This document shows, piece by piece, positions 49,285 through 58,230 of a stretch of DNA of 64,000 nt. A model generated the notes under the pieces. That model saw nothing but the letters and a program-made list of their open reading frames with translations. It did no database searches and was not told the origin of the DNA. The DNA is taken from the NCBI RefSeq assembly GCF_026151395.1, contig NZ_JAMQPV010000001.1, positions 1,862,501 to 1,926,500 of the forward strand, written 5' to 3'. The DNA comes from Leptospira limi (GTDB lineage Bacteria > Spirochaetota > Leptospiria > Leptospirales > Leptospiraceae). The first letter of the stretch is position 1. Every line of letters begins with the position of its first letter. The translations under genes were made by a program, and so were the position numbers.

Positions 49285-50284
49285 CCACAAACTGGATTCA
49301 CCTCTACTTCCTTGTTACGCTTGTTTTGCGAAGGAAGTAGAAGATGGAATTTCTGCAAATGTTACAGACACACGAATCTCCTCTCCCTTTCCATGGAGGG
49401 GAGGTTTTTTCCCTCCCATTCTTGACGATCCAATCCCTGGTCACTTAGAAAAGATTTCCGATTTAGGAATCCCACATCTATTTGATATCCATACTCATTT
49501 TTTTCCAGAAACCATTATGAAATTAATTTGGCGTTGGTTTGATAATGCCAATTGGGCAATTGGATACCGCTTGCCAGAATTGGAAAGAGTCAAACGACTG
49601 CACCACAATGGTATCAAACAGTTTACAACTCTTAACTATGCTCATAAAAAGAATATGGCAAAATCGCTCAATGATTGGACCTATAACAATTATCAAAATT
49701 GGCAAGGTGCCATACCCTTTGGGACATTTTACCCTGAAGAAGGTGTGTACTCCTACGTGAAAGAAGCGGTAGAGGTATATGGTTTTTTAGGATTTAAACT
49801 CCACTGTGAAGTTTCCAAACTCAATTTAAACGATCCAGAACTCAGTGATTGTTTTGGTTATTTGGAAAAAAAAGAAATTCCAATCGTCATCCATACAGGT
49901 ACCGCACCATTACCAGGCGAATTTACTGGGATTCAATTTTTTAAACCATTTATCCAAACCTATCCAAAAATACATGTAATAGTCGCTCATATGGGAGCTC
50001 ATGAAATATCCGCCTATGCTTCGTTACTTGATGACTATCAAAATTTAGCCTTGGATACAACAATGGTCTTTGTGGATTTTTTAGCGACTGGCAAGGAAAC
50101 TGATGTGGATGCGGCAATCCCTCTCCTAGAACGTTATAAGGATCAGATTTACTTTGGATCTGATTTTCCTAATATTCCTTATAATCTAAACCATCCCATT
50201 TCAAAAATTTGGGACCTCCCCATCTCCGACAAAGCCAAACAAAAAATCCTCTTCGAAAACGGAAAAAACCGATTTTTTAAATGA
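49253..50284 (+). CDS. Amidohydrolase-2 (metal-dependent TIM-barrel) family protein
   Basis: The start is GTG 49253; no ATG or TTG occurs before the first metal motif. The 343-residue protein has [10 protein letters not shown] (HxH), a mid-barrel HCE and [16 protein letters not shown] and the final FGSDFP Asp. These are the metal ligands of ACMSD-like amidohydrolases, which decarboxylate or hydrolyse small acids. The first ~70 residues contain an odd Cys-x2-Cys ([12 protein letters not shown]). It is coupled to the acyl-CoA dehydrogenase. Substrate unknown. Confidence 0.82.
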   Translation: MERKKLRSLHNHKLDSPLLPCYACFAKEVEDGISANVTDTRISSPFPWRGGFFPPILDDPIPGHLEKISDLGIPHLFDIHTHFFPETIMKLIWRWFDNANWAIGYRLPELERVKRLHHNGIKQFTTLNYAHKKNMAKSLNDWTYNNYQNWQGAIPFGTFYPEEGVYSYVKEAVEVYGFLGFKLHCEVSKLNLNDPELSDCFGYLEKKEIPIVIHTGTAPLPGEFTGIQFFKPFIQTYPKIHVIVAHMGAHEISAYASLLDDYQNLALDTTMVFVDFLATGKETDVDAAIPLLERYKDQIYFGSDFPNIPYNLNHPISKIWDLPISDKAKQKILFENGKNRFFK

Positions 50285-50294
50285 AACGTGGTTG

Positions 50295-50317
50295 CATTTG
50301 CAACAGCGTTGCAAATG
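50295..50317. promoter_or_regulatory. Perfect 10-3-10 palindrome CATTTGCAAC-AGC-GTTGCAAATG ahead of the metal-uptake operon
   Basis: This 23-bp inverted repeat begins 10 nt after the amidohydrolase stop and ends 20 nt before the lipoprotein ATG. No T-run follows, so it is not a terminator. Location in front of a probable zinc/manganese transporter operon suggests a metal-sensing regulator, such as a Fur-family member, but the site does not match a box I know. Confidence 0.6.
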
Positions 50318-50337
50318 ATGTCTCCACAGAGGTAATT

Positions 50338-51084
50338 ATGAATTTCTTAAAACCGATCCTGGTATTTGTGGTATTTGTCTCTCTGGGCAATTGTGCGGAA
50401 CTTTTTCAATCTTCTAAAAAAGACAATAATAATGATGCGATCCTTGCGGCACTTCTTGCAAATAATGGATCCTGCGGTCAATCGGCACGTTCTGGCGCAG
50501 CGGGAAACGGAACGCGGTATAATTTTTTTGGTTGTTCTGGTGATGTTACAACAACCTTACTTGGTTTAGGGTTTACTGCCCAGAATGTGAGTTTTAATGG
50601 TGGGATTTCTGGAAGCAGTGATGCATCTACAATTGTAACACGTGCCAGCAGTTTATCTTCTTCTGGTGGGGAAAAAAAAGCGGGGATTGAAATTACATAC
50701 GTGTTGAATTCAGGTTCGTCTACATTAAAAGCAATTTTACCTGGAGAAACCAATTTTAATGGACCTGGTTTTCTGATATCTGCTACTACCATTCAGAAAT
50801 TAGTGGATAATGTATCTTCTGCGTTTAGCACTCCTGCCTCTTGGGGCACCTCTGTTGGGATTGAAAAAACTCTTTGTTTAGAAGTACATGAAGAAAATGG
50901 TGCACATATTTTTGGTTGGGAAGGATCTTGTGATTCTGTCAATCGAGGAACTTACCAATTTGAAGAGGACAGTGTGACTGTGAATATCAATGGTGATCGA
51001 GTTGGGCTTAAACTGAATCAGGTGATTGTCAAATCGATGACAATTTATTCGTCTGTCATTGGCACTTCTGGAATGATTCGATAG
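50338..51084 (+). CDS. Lipoprotein, first gene of the metal-uptake operon
   Basis: The start is ATG 50338 (AGAGG 6-8 nt upstream); the frame extends to 50281. The 248-residue protein has signal MNFLKPILVFVVFVSLGNC (lipid Cys19), then a DNNND linker and a hydrophobic patch (AILAALLANNGSC), like two lipoproteins of the iron operon. The rest is a beta-rich domain with three more Cys and no recognised family. It is 18 nt upstream of the outer-membrane channel gene, so is probably part of the same system. Confidence 0.75.
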   Translation: MNFLKPILVFVVFVSLGNCAELFQSSKKDNNNDAILAALLANNGSCGQSARSGAAGNGTRYNFFGCSGDVTTTLLGLGFTAQNVSFNGGISGSSDASTIVTRASSLSSSGGEKKAGIEITYVLNSGSSTLKAILPGETNFNGPGFLISATTIQKLVDNVSSAFSTPASWGTSVGIEKTLCLEVHEENGAHIFGWEGSCDSVNRGTYQFEEDSVTVNINGDRVGLKLNQVIVKSMTIYSSVIGTSGMIR

Positions 51085-51102
51085 GTAATAATAGACATTA
51101 CT

Positions 51103-52464
51103 GTGAAACTTGGATTCCATAAACATTTTTCTTTTCTTCGGCTGGTGGTTGTTATGCTACCAGTCTTTTTTGCATTTTGGTTGTATGCGGATACAAATGA
51201 CTGGGAAAAAGAACTAGAAGAACCAGATACCAAAAAACAATCAAACTCACTTAAAACCAAATCGCCAAATCCAGAACCCAATGATTGGGAAGCAGAACTT
51301 GACAAAGATTTAAAAGACCAAGAAACAAGAAGTAAAAGTACAGAAGGAAGTCGTGGAGTCACATCCAACGTACAACAACCCAACCAAATTAATCGTTCCG
51401 CACAAAACTTGATGATGGATGTTTCAGCCGCGATTGACATTGTAGGTGCATGGGATCGTAATAAACCAAGAGGGACTGGGGAACGTATCGATAATAAAAT
51501 GGATGTCCGTTCTGCTGAGTTTGGATTTACGGCGGCAGTTGACCAATGGATGCGTGCTAATTTTTTGGGAGCTGCTCACGGGGAAGATGGTAAGTATTAT
51601 TTTGAAGTCCATGAAGCCAATGTTTTGTTCCCATTTTTACCTTTTAATACTTCACTCAAAGTAGGACAGATGTTCCTCGATATTGGAAGGTTGAATCGAA
51701 TTCACCTTCATGACAGACCCTTCACGATGAATCCAATTGTACATGAAAAATTCATTGGTTTTGAGTCTGCTATGGATACGGGAGCAGAGTTTAGTATTTT
51801 ATTACCATGGAAATGGATTACCCAGGAATTAGTGTTAGGTGCAACAAATGGAAGGAAGTGGGGGCACGCCCATACGGAAGGCCAACAGAAAAATAATCCA
51901 ATGGGTTATGCCCACCTCAAACATTTTTATTATTTTGGAAATAACTGGGGAACCCAATTTGGATTTTCTGGAGTTCGGTATGAACCAACAACGGATAGAA
52001 AAAACCAAAGGTATTTGTATGGAATGGATGCAGTTTTAAGGTGGAATCGTTCCAATCTCAGGGAACTCATGATCATGTCCGAAGGTTGGTACCAACAAGA
52101 AATTTTCCCTGAACAAATGGATCCAAGTACCTTCCAAAAATCAAAAGCAGCATCCAGAGACCAGTGGGGTTACTACTTTTTTGTGGATTATAAATTCCAC
52201 CAACTTTGGTCACTCGGATATCGGTATGATTATTTTACTGATAAATCACTTGTCGACAAAAATGGAAAACTAGCAGACAATGCTATAGAAGCACATTCGA
52301 CTCAAATTACTTTTCATAGTTCAGAATTTGGAAGGATTCGTGGTTCGATCGAAAGGCGATACATCCAGGATTTTTCCAAACAAGAATTCCAGGAACAACG
52401 CGAGTGGAGATTTTATGTGCAAGCAGTCGCCATTTTAGGTTCTCATCCAGCACATAGTTATTAA
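51103..52464 (+). CDS. Outer-membrane porin-like protein adjacent to a metal ABC transporter
   Basis: The 453 residues begin with a signal (MKLGFHKHFSFLRLVVVMLPVFFAFWLYA), followed by two copies of NDWExEL in an acidic linker (NDWEKELEEP and NDWEAELDKD), then about 340 residues of barrel-like amphipathic strands with many His near loops (HLHDRPF, HAHTEGQ, HLKHFYY). It resembles the TonB-independent porins often encoded beside zinc transporters. It lies 14 nt upstream of the substrate-binding protein gene. Confidence 0.75.
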   Translation: MKLGFHKHFSFLRLVVVMLPVFFAFWLYADTNDWEKELEEPDTKKQSNSLKTKSPNPEPNDWEAELDKDLKDQETRSKSTEGSRGVTSNVQQPNQINRSAQNLMMDVSAAIDIVGAWDRNKPRGTGERIDNKMDVRSAEFGFTAAVDQWMRANFLGAAHGEDGKYYFEVHEANVLFPFLPFNTSLKVGQMFLDIGRLNRIHLHDRPFTMNPIVHEKFIGFESAMDTGAEFSILLPWKWITQELVLGATNGRKWGHAHTEGQQKNNPMGYAHLKHFYYFGNNWGTQFGFSGVRYEPTTDRKNQRYLYGMDAVLRWNRSNLRELMIMSEGWYQQEIFPEQMDPSTFQKSKAASRDQWGYYFFVDYKFHQLWSLGYRYDYFTDKSLVDKNGKLADNAIEAHSTQITFHSSEFGRIRGSIERRYIQDFSKQEFQEQREWRFYVQAVAILGSHPAHSY

Positions 52465-52478
52465 GGAAATAGGAAATC

Positions 52479-53441
52479 ATGCCTCAATTTGATTCTGCAT
52501 TTTACCATCATCAAAATTTAAAGAATAAACATATTTTTCATTATCTGATACTCTTTAGCCTTTTGTTTTTTTCTTCACCTGTATTCGGAAAGGTATCACT
52601 CGTTGCCAGTATCTCGGATATCAAGTACATCGCCGAACAGGTTGCAGGTGATAGGGCCGATGTTTATGGAATGATCCGTGGAGTTGATGATCCACATTTT
52701 GTGATGACCCGTCCTGATTTTTTGGTCAAACTCAGTGAAGCTGATGTTTTATGCGTTGTGGGTCTCGATTTAGAAATTGGTTGGATCCCTTATCTCCAAC
52801 AACAATCTCGCAATATGAAAATCCAAAAAGGCCAACCAGGGTATTGTGACACTTCTTTTGGGGTCAAAATCCTTGGGGAACCAACAGTGATGATGGATCG
52901 GTCCATGGGAGACATGCACATTTATGGGAACCCTCATTATTGGAATGACCCGATCAATGCCATCCAAATGGCACAAAACATCAAAAATGCCCTTACAAGA
53001 GTGGATCCACTCAATGGGGAGTACTATGAAACTAATTTTAATTCCTTTAAAAAACGTATCATCCAACTGACAAAAGAAGAGATGAAAAAAATGGAACCCT
53101 ATTTTGGCTTAAAAGTTGCGGTGTTCCATGACCAATTTGTTTATTTGGCATCTCGGTTTAAATTTAATGCAAACCTTACTATCGAAGAACGTCCTGGAGT
53201 TCCACCTTCTGTTCGTTATATGGATCAGGTGATCGGATATATGATAGCAGAAAAGATAAAAATTATCTTGATCGGACCCTATCATAATCCAAAGTATGCT
53301 GAGTACGTATCGTCCAAGGTGCCAGGATCGGTTGTGGTCACTCTCCCCGTTTCTGTTGGTGCATTAGACACCACTAGTTATGAAGAGACCTTACGTTTGA
53401 GTTTACAAAAGATACGCGATGCAATCGACAAAACTAAATAG
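52479..53441 (+). CDS. znuA: Metal ABC transporter substrate-binding protein
   Basis: The 320-residue protein has a hydrophobic signal (about residues 17-37) and the cluster A-I fold. Candidate metal ligands are His73 (VDDPHFV), His153 (GNPHYW) and His217 (VFHDQF). The long His-rich loop of classical ZnuA is missing, and the usual fourth acidic ligand is not obvious, so zinc versus manganese cannot be decided from this alone. znuC overlaps by 23 nt. Confidence 0.85.
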   Translation: MPQFDSAFYHHQNLKNKHIFHYLILFSLLFFSSPVFGKVSLVASISDIKYIAEQVAGDRADVYGMIRGVDDPHFVMTRPDFLVKLSEADVLCVVGLDLEIGWIPYLQQQSRNMKIQKGQPGYCDTSFGVKILGEPTVMMDRSMGDMHIYGNPHYWNDPINAIQMAQNIKNALTRVDPLNGEYYETNFNSFKKRIIQLTKEEMKKMEPYFGLKVAVFHDQFVYLASRFKFNANLTIEERPGVPPSVRYMDQVIGYMIAEKIKIILIGPYHNPKYAEYVSSKVPGSVVVTLPVSVGALDTTSYEETLRLSLQKIRDAIDKTK

Positions 53442-54132
53442 TCCAGAAGCTCACACCACTTTTATCCATGCAGACCACTTGTCTGTTGGGTACAGAAAAG
53501 AGTTTCCTGTTGTTTCAGACATCCACCTACACATTGAATCCGGGAAAACTTACGCTCTAGTCGGTGGAAATGGTGCAGGAAAAACAACATTGTTTCGAAC
53601 ACTCACTGACTTACTCCCACCACTTGCGGGAAACATCAGTTTTTCAAAATCAATTACCACTTCCTATGTTCCCCAAGCGAAAAAAATGGCAATGGATTTC
53701 CCTCTCAGAGTGGAGGATGTATTGCTTATGCCCAAAAATATTGGACTAAGTTTTTTACCTAAATCTAAATTTTCAGAAGAGGATAGAGAAATAATAGAAC
53801 GAACCGGTGTTAGTTCCTATTTGAAAAAACAAATTTCATTGTGTAGTGGTGGGCAACTTCAAAAAGTTCTGATTTTACGATCCTTACTGACGAAAGCAAA
53901 CTTGATATTTTTAGATGAACCAATGGATTCATTGGACCATAATGCAAGGGAACTCTTTCAGTCTGTTTTATCCGAATATCTAAAACTAGGAAATCGCTCT
54001 TTGTTTTTCATCACCCACAGCCTAGAACATGATTGGGGATTTGGGTTTGATGAGATTTTTGAAATCGATGAAGGGAAATTATTCAACATCACAAAAGGAG
54101 AAAGGCCTCCCAATTGCCACCATCATGACTAG
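53419..54132 (+). CDS. znuC: Metal ABC transporter ATP-binding protein
   Basis: This 237-residue ATPase has Walker A GGNGAGKTT, signature LCSGGQLQKVLI, Walker B LIFLDEP and the switch His (FFITHS). It powers the ZnuA/ZnuB importer. It overlaps znuA by 23 nt and znuB by 8 nt and ends with a small His-rich tail (NCHHHD). Confidence 0.92.
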   Translation: MQSTKLNSPEAHTTFIHADHLSVGYRKEFPVVSDIHLHIESGKTYALVGGNGAGKTTLFRTLTDLLPPLAGNISFSKSITTSYVPQAKKMAMDFPLRVEDVLLMPKNIGLSFLPKSKFSEEDREIIERTGVSSYLKKQISLCSGGQLQKVLILRSLLTKANLIFLDEPMDSLDHNARELFQSVLSEYLKLGNRSLFFITHSLEHDWGFGFDEIFEIDEGKLFNITKGERPPNCHHHD

Positions 54133-54979
54133 TCTCCTTTCCAGTTGGAATTTATTTTTGCCTCAAATTTTAGTCGGTAGCCTTGTTGGAGCCTTATTAT
54201 CTGTACTCGGTATTCTGATTGTATTAAGGGGTATGACATTTTTTGGTGTGACCCTTTCCCAAGCGGTTACGTTTTCAGTTGCCTTGTCTTTGTTTATGGA
54301 GTGGCCTGGTGAAATTTTTCCCATCCTATTCTCTTGTATCTTAGTGTTTCCTTTATTGTATGTGCGAAAACTTCCTGGTATGAAGGAAGAAGTGATCCTA
54401 GGTATCTTATTTGTTTTCTTTTCGGCAGCATCGCAGTTTATGTTAGCACTCGGCGGAAATGTTCAAAATCATTTGATGGCAGCGTTTTTTGGAGATATTT
54501 TAACCTCACAAGTCAGAGCAGATTCACTTGGTATCTATGTTGCCATTTTCTTTTTTATCTTGTATTTGAGTTTTTTTCGGAGGTTTTTGTTTATTAGTTT
54601 TGATCGAGACGAATACAAAATACAAGTAGGAAATCCGCTTCCATTTGATCTTTTGTTTTATATCATCCTTGCTGCTTCCCTAACTGTTGCAGTTAATTTA
54701 CTTGGAACCTTTTACAGCATTGCTCACCTTTTACTCCCTGTGTTTGCTTTACTTCCCATCATTCGTTCGTTAAAAATTTTAACTGTTGTTTGTGTATTGT
54801 TTTCGATCACTTCGACTTGTTTGGGATTTATGGTATCTCTCATTGGATTGGAGAGGAATGGCGAAATGATTTATTTTCCCACTTCCTCCAGTATCATCCT
54901 TGTTCTTTGTTTTTTTGCATTTTTTATTCATATCAGTCGATATCTAATCACTTCCTTTTTTTCGCAAAAAAGCCGATAG
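54125..54979 (+). CDS. znuB: Metal ABC transporter permease
   Basis: The longer frame opens at 54029 inside znuC, but ATG 54125 gives a normal 284-residue ABC-3 permease with about eight TM helices (LVGSLVGALLSVLGILIVLRGMTFFGVTLSQAV at the start). It completes the importer. The methyltransferase gene begins 7 nt downstream. Confidence 0.9.
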   Translation: MTSLLSSWNLFLPQILVGSLVGALLSVLGILIVLRGMTFFGVTLSQAVTFSVALSLFMEWPGEIFPILFSCILVFPLLYVRKLPGMKEEVILGILFVFFSAASQFMLALGGNVQNHLMAAFFGDILTSQVRADSLGIYVAIFFFILYLSFFRRFLFISFDRDEYKIQVGNPLPFDLLFYIILAASLTVAVNLLGTFYSIAHLLLPVFALLPIIRSLKILTVVCVLFSITSTCLGFMVSLIGLERNGEMIYFPTSSSIILVLCFFAFFIHISRYLITSFFSQKSR

Positions 54980-54986
54980 GAAATCT

Positions 54987-55889
54987 GTGGAAACCATTCC
55001 TTGTAATACCTGTGGCAAAAGTTCTTTTACCCATTTGCATACGAAAAATAGCCCATTAGGCGAATCATTTTCGATTGTTAGTTGTGATGATTGTGGACTC
55101 GTACAAGTGAACCCACAGCCAAGTTTGATAGAAGTCAAAAAATACTATGATGATTCTTATTTTACCCAGAGGACGGAACGTGGGTATGATAATTATTATT
55201 CCAGTGACCTCAGAAAGGAAATTTCTCGTGTTTTCCAATTGAATCTACAAGATTTAGATTTTTTTCAATGGGAGAAAAATCGAATCAAGGAAAAGGAGTC
55301 TACCTTGACTAAACTTTCCTCACTGGATATAGGATGTGCTGCCGGGTACTTTGTCGCTTATATGAAGGAAAGAGGGTATGATGCCAAAGGAATTGAAATT
55401 GCAGATGGTCCTGTAAAGTATGCTAGGGAAACTCTTGGTCTTTCGATTTTCCAAGAAAATTTTTTAGAATGGGACCTTGGTTACCAAAATCAATTTGATG
55501 TCATCACTCTTTGGGCAACAATCGAACATTTACACAAACCCAAAGAAACCTTAGAAAAAATTATGAAACACTTGTTACCTGGTGGGATTTTGATTTTGTC
55601 CACTTGTCGGCATGGATTCCTTGCAAAATGGAATGGAATCCATTGGAGGTATTTGAATGTACCAGAACATCTTTATTATTATTCTTTTTCTGGTCTAAAA
55701 CAATTACTCACTTCGCTTGGTTACATATCTCCCAAAGCGTTTACCTACGGAAGTGGGCTCACAAGTCGAAAAAATGCCAGTGTTTTCTTCCGAATGCGAA
55801 AGGCATTTTTTGATCGTTTTGTGAAATGGTTCCGAATGGGAGACATGATGGTCTTTCGTGTGACAAAAGACAAATCAAACAGAAAGTGA
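54987..55889 (+). CDS. Zinc-ribbon plus class I SAM methyltransferase
   Basis: The start is GTG 54987 behind AGGAAA. The 300-residue protein has an N-terminal Cys2-Cys2 ribbon (CNTCG ... CDDCG) and a Rossmann methyltransferase core with LDIGCAAGYFVAYMKERGYDAKGIEIA. Such ribbon methyltransferases often act on sugars or small metabolites; substrate unknown. Its 3' end overlaps tmk (opposite strand) by 15 nt. Confidence 0.85.
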   Translation: METIPCNTCGKSSFTHLHTKNSPLGESFSIVSCDDCGLVQVNPQPSLIEVKKYYDDSYFTQRTERGYDNYYSSDLRKEISRVFQLNLQDLDFFQWEKNRIKEKESTLTKLSSLDIGCAAGYFVAYMKERGYDAKGIEIADGPVKYARETLGLSIFQENFLEWDLGYQNQFDVITLWATIEHLHKPKETLEKIMKHLLPGGILILSTCRHGFLAKWNGIHWRYLNVPEHLYYYSFSGLKQLLTSLGYISPKAFTYGSGLTSRKNASVFFRMRKAFFDRFVKWFRMGDMMVFRVTKDKSNRK

Positions 55890-56480
55890 TTTTAAAATAT
55901 CCTCAACACAAAAGTTAACAACTTCCTCTAAATCGGCAGTTGCATCTACAAAAATTGTCGATTCAGGTAAAATTGCCAGATAGTTTTGGTAAATTCGGGT
56001 TTGTTCGGAACTTTCATCAAATACTTCTTGTTTTCCCCCACGAGTATTCCTTCTCTCTAGGGCTTCTTCTGGAGATAAATCTAAAAAATAAACATTGTTT
56101 GGTTCTGGGAAACCTTTGTCCTCATTCATGTACAAAATGTCCGCAGCATGTTCTTCGTCTCTACCTTGGTAAGCTGCAGTTGAAAAATAATACCTGTCTT
56201 GCACAATTGATTTACCATTCTTTAACGTTGGTAAGATGACGTCCTGTACTGATAGTTCTCTGTCTTGTAAAAATAGTTTTAATTGTTCTTCTTGGGTGAG
56301 TTTGATTTTCCCTTGGAGGAATTCTCTGATTTTCTGACCGAAAACACTATCGGTAGGTTCTCTGTGCCATACATTTGGGAACAATTTTTCATTTAGAATT
56401 TCAGAAACCCTCTTTGAAACTGTTGTTTTCCCTGAACCATCGATCCCTTCGAAGACAAAAAACTGCGACTTTACTGGCAT
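55875..56480 (-). CDS. tmk: Thymidylate kinase
   Basis: This 201-residue P-loop kinase has FFVFEGIDGSGKTTVSKRV (Walker A), the DRYYFSTAAYQG dTMP-binding DRY motif and a lid segment ERRNTRGGKQ. It makes dTDP from dTMP and is essential. It is divergent from the small lipoprotein gene at 56560. Confidence 0.92.
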   Translation of the reverse strand: MPVKSQFFVFEGIDGSGKTTVSKRVSEILNEKLFPNVWHREPTDSVFGQKIREFLQGKIKLTQEEQLKLFLQDRELSVQDVILPTLKNGKSIVQDRYYFSTAAYQGRDEEHAADILYMNEDKGFPEPNNVYFLDLSPEEALERRNTRGGKQEVFDESSEQTRIYQNYLAILPESTIFVDATADLEEVVNFCVEDILKSLSV

Positions 56481-56559
56481 ATCTCCTCCATATTCAGAAT
56501 CATCGTTTTTTCCTCGACTTATTTACGAAATTCGACAGTTTAGTCTAAGGAGCAAATAC

Positions 56560-56730
56560 ATGAAAAAAATTTCGTCTATGCTAATCATTGCTTTATTGGC
56601 TGTATTTATGATCAACTGTGCCTCTGAAGAAGTGAAACAACCGACTCAGCCAGTGGTAGAAGAACCAAAACCTTCTAAAAAGCCAAAATTGGATGACTCA
56701 TTCAAAACAAGAGCAAGAGACATCAAGTAA
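56560..56730 (+). CDS. 56-residue lipoprotein
   Basis: The ORF is 57 codons including stop, with AAGGAG 7-9 nt upstream of the ATG. The signal MKKISSMLIIALLAVFMINC ends in lipid Cys20; the mature 37 residues are Pro/Lys/Glu-rich (PVVEEPKPSKKPK) with no fold visible. A strong terminator follows at once. It resembles small spacer-like lipoproteins. Confidence 0.75.
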   Translation: MKKISSMLIIALLAVFMINCASEEVKQPTQPVVEEPKPSKKPKLDDSFKTRARDIK

Positions 56731-56750
56731 TTGATGCATTGTGTTCGGAA

Positions 56751-56782
56751 GCCACTCAAGGAGACTTGGGTGGCTTTTTTTT
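56751..56782 (+). terminator. Rho-independent terminator
   Basis: Stem GCCACTCAAG/CTTGGGTGGC (one G-T pair) with loop GAGA, then a run of T. Lies 20 nt after the small lipoprotein stop. Confidence 0.85.
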
Positions 56783-56914
56783 TACCATTTTGCTAAAAAC
56801 TTCTACATAAAAACCAGATTTTTACAATATTTGTTCGCTAATGCTAAAAAAACAAGCATGATGCAGTAAACTTCACTACATTGCTCACTGGTACCGTTCT
56901 TGCAACAGGAATGT

Positions 56915-58186
56915 ATGTACCCCTCTATGCAAATAGAAAGTGAAAGTCATAAACTGGTTCGCGAGTGGAAAGAGTGGCTTGCCAGTGGAGAACTCACACC
57001 CGTTTTCCAACCTATCTTATCCTCAGAATCCACTGGAATTTATGGTTATGAACTGCTCGGCCGATTGTCCACTGACCAAGGTTTATTCAGTTTAGGTGAT
57101 TTTTTTCTCACTCATACCTTAGGTTATGATGAATTGTTTTTTTTGAAAAAACAGGTGGATGAAGAAATTCGATTTTCTGCCTTACAGAAATTTGCAAAAG
57201 AAGCACCTCCCGAAACCAAACTTTTTTTGAATATCTCGCCGAACATTTTGTACCATGCTCTCCTCAATTTGGAAACAACCTTACCTCAGACCATTCGGAT
57301 GGTGAGAGAAGTGGAACTTGATCCTTCTAGGATCGTGATTGAAATTACCGAAGAACGTTTTCCACATAATTTGGAACTTTTAAAACCTGTTCTCAATTTA
57401 TACAGAAACGAAGGATTTTCCATCGCCGTAGATGATGCTGGTTCGGAGGCAAGTAACTTAGATAGAATCGGTTTATTTCACCCTGAGATCATCAAAGTAG
57501 ATTTACAGATGTTACGTAGGTCTACTTTTTCCAGAAATTTTAAAGAGATCTTACTCAACTTATCAAAATTAGGTGAGTCACTTGGCAGTAGTTTGTTATT
57601 CGAAGGGATAGAATCGGAAGATGAATTATACAACGCTTTGAATTACGGAGCCAGGTACATCCAAGGGTATTACTTTGCAAAACCCGAGATGAATTTTTCT
57701 GGCCGATTTGAATACAGATCGGAAATGCAATCTTCTTTGGAATACTTCCATTCACGAAAACAAAAAGAGATGAACCACCAAATTGAATGGGAAACCATTT
57801 GGAAAAATAAACTTTCTGAAATTGTAATGGGGTTTGGGGAAGAAGATGGGATTTGGGAATGGAAAGAGAATTTTTCCACATCTGTTTTTGGAGATGGGGA
57901 CTTTTTTCGGATGTACATTACCAACCATATGGGGTTCCAAGTATCACCCAATTATGCGAGGTCAGAAACCGGTGAAATGAAACCTGATTATTCCATCTTG
58001 GGAAAAAACTGGTCGTTTCGACCTTATTTTTTTGAGCACTTACATAAATCCAAAACAAGTCGAGATGCGTGGACTCTCTCTCAAATGTACCATGATATTT
58101 CCGAAAGGATGATGTTACGGACATTTGCTAGAAACTTGTCCGAAAATTTGATATTATTTATCGATGTGATCGTGTCTCGAAGCTGA
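56915..58186 (+). CDS. EAL-domain protein with YkuI-type C-terminal domain
   Basis: The ATG at 56915 is preferred (AGGA just upstream; frame opens at TTG 56900), giving 423 residues. The EAL domain keeps E-L-L-G-R, NIS, EITEE, VDD, IKVD, EGIE and QGYYF, but the loop-6 motif DFGTGYSSL is altered to DAGSEASNL and AEG is FEG. Metal-binding residues are kept, so activity is possible but doubtful. The C-terminal ~150 residues (SPNYAR, GKNWSFRPYFF, SQMYHDISERMMLRTF) look like a PAS/Cache-type YkuI C-terminal domain. Confidence 0.85.
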   Translation: MYPSMQIESESHKLVREWKEWLASGELTPVFQPILSSESTGIYGYELLGRLSTDQGLFSLGDFFLTHTLGYDELFFLKKQVDEEIRFSALQKFAKEAPPETKLFLNISPNILYHALLNLETTLPQTIRMVREVELDPSRIVIEITEERFPHNLELLKPVLNLYRNEGFSIAVDDAGSEASNLDRIGLFHPEIIKVDLQMLRRSTFSRNFKEILLNLSKLGESLGSSLLFEGIESEDELYNALNYGARYIQGYYFAKPEMNFSGRFEYRSEMQSSLEYFHSRKQKEMNHQIEWETIWKNKLSEIVMGFGEEDGIWEWKENFSTSVFGDGDFFRMYITNHMGFQVSPNYARSETGEMKPDYSILGKNWSFRPYFFEHLHKSKTSRDAWTLSQMYHDISERMMLRTFARNLSENLILFIDVIVSRS

Positions 58187-58230
58187 AAGTTTTTGCCGAA
58201 CCAATCGGAACGTGAAAACTGGTTAGAGAT

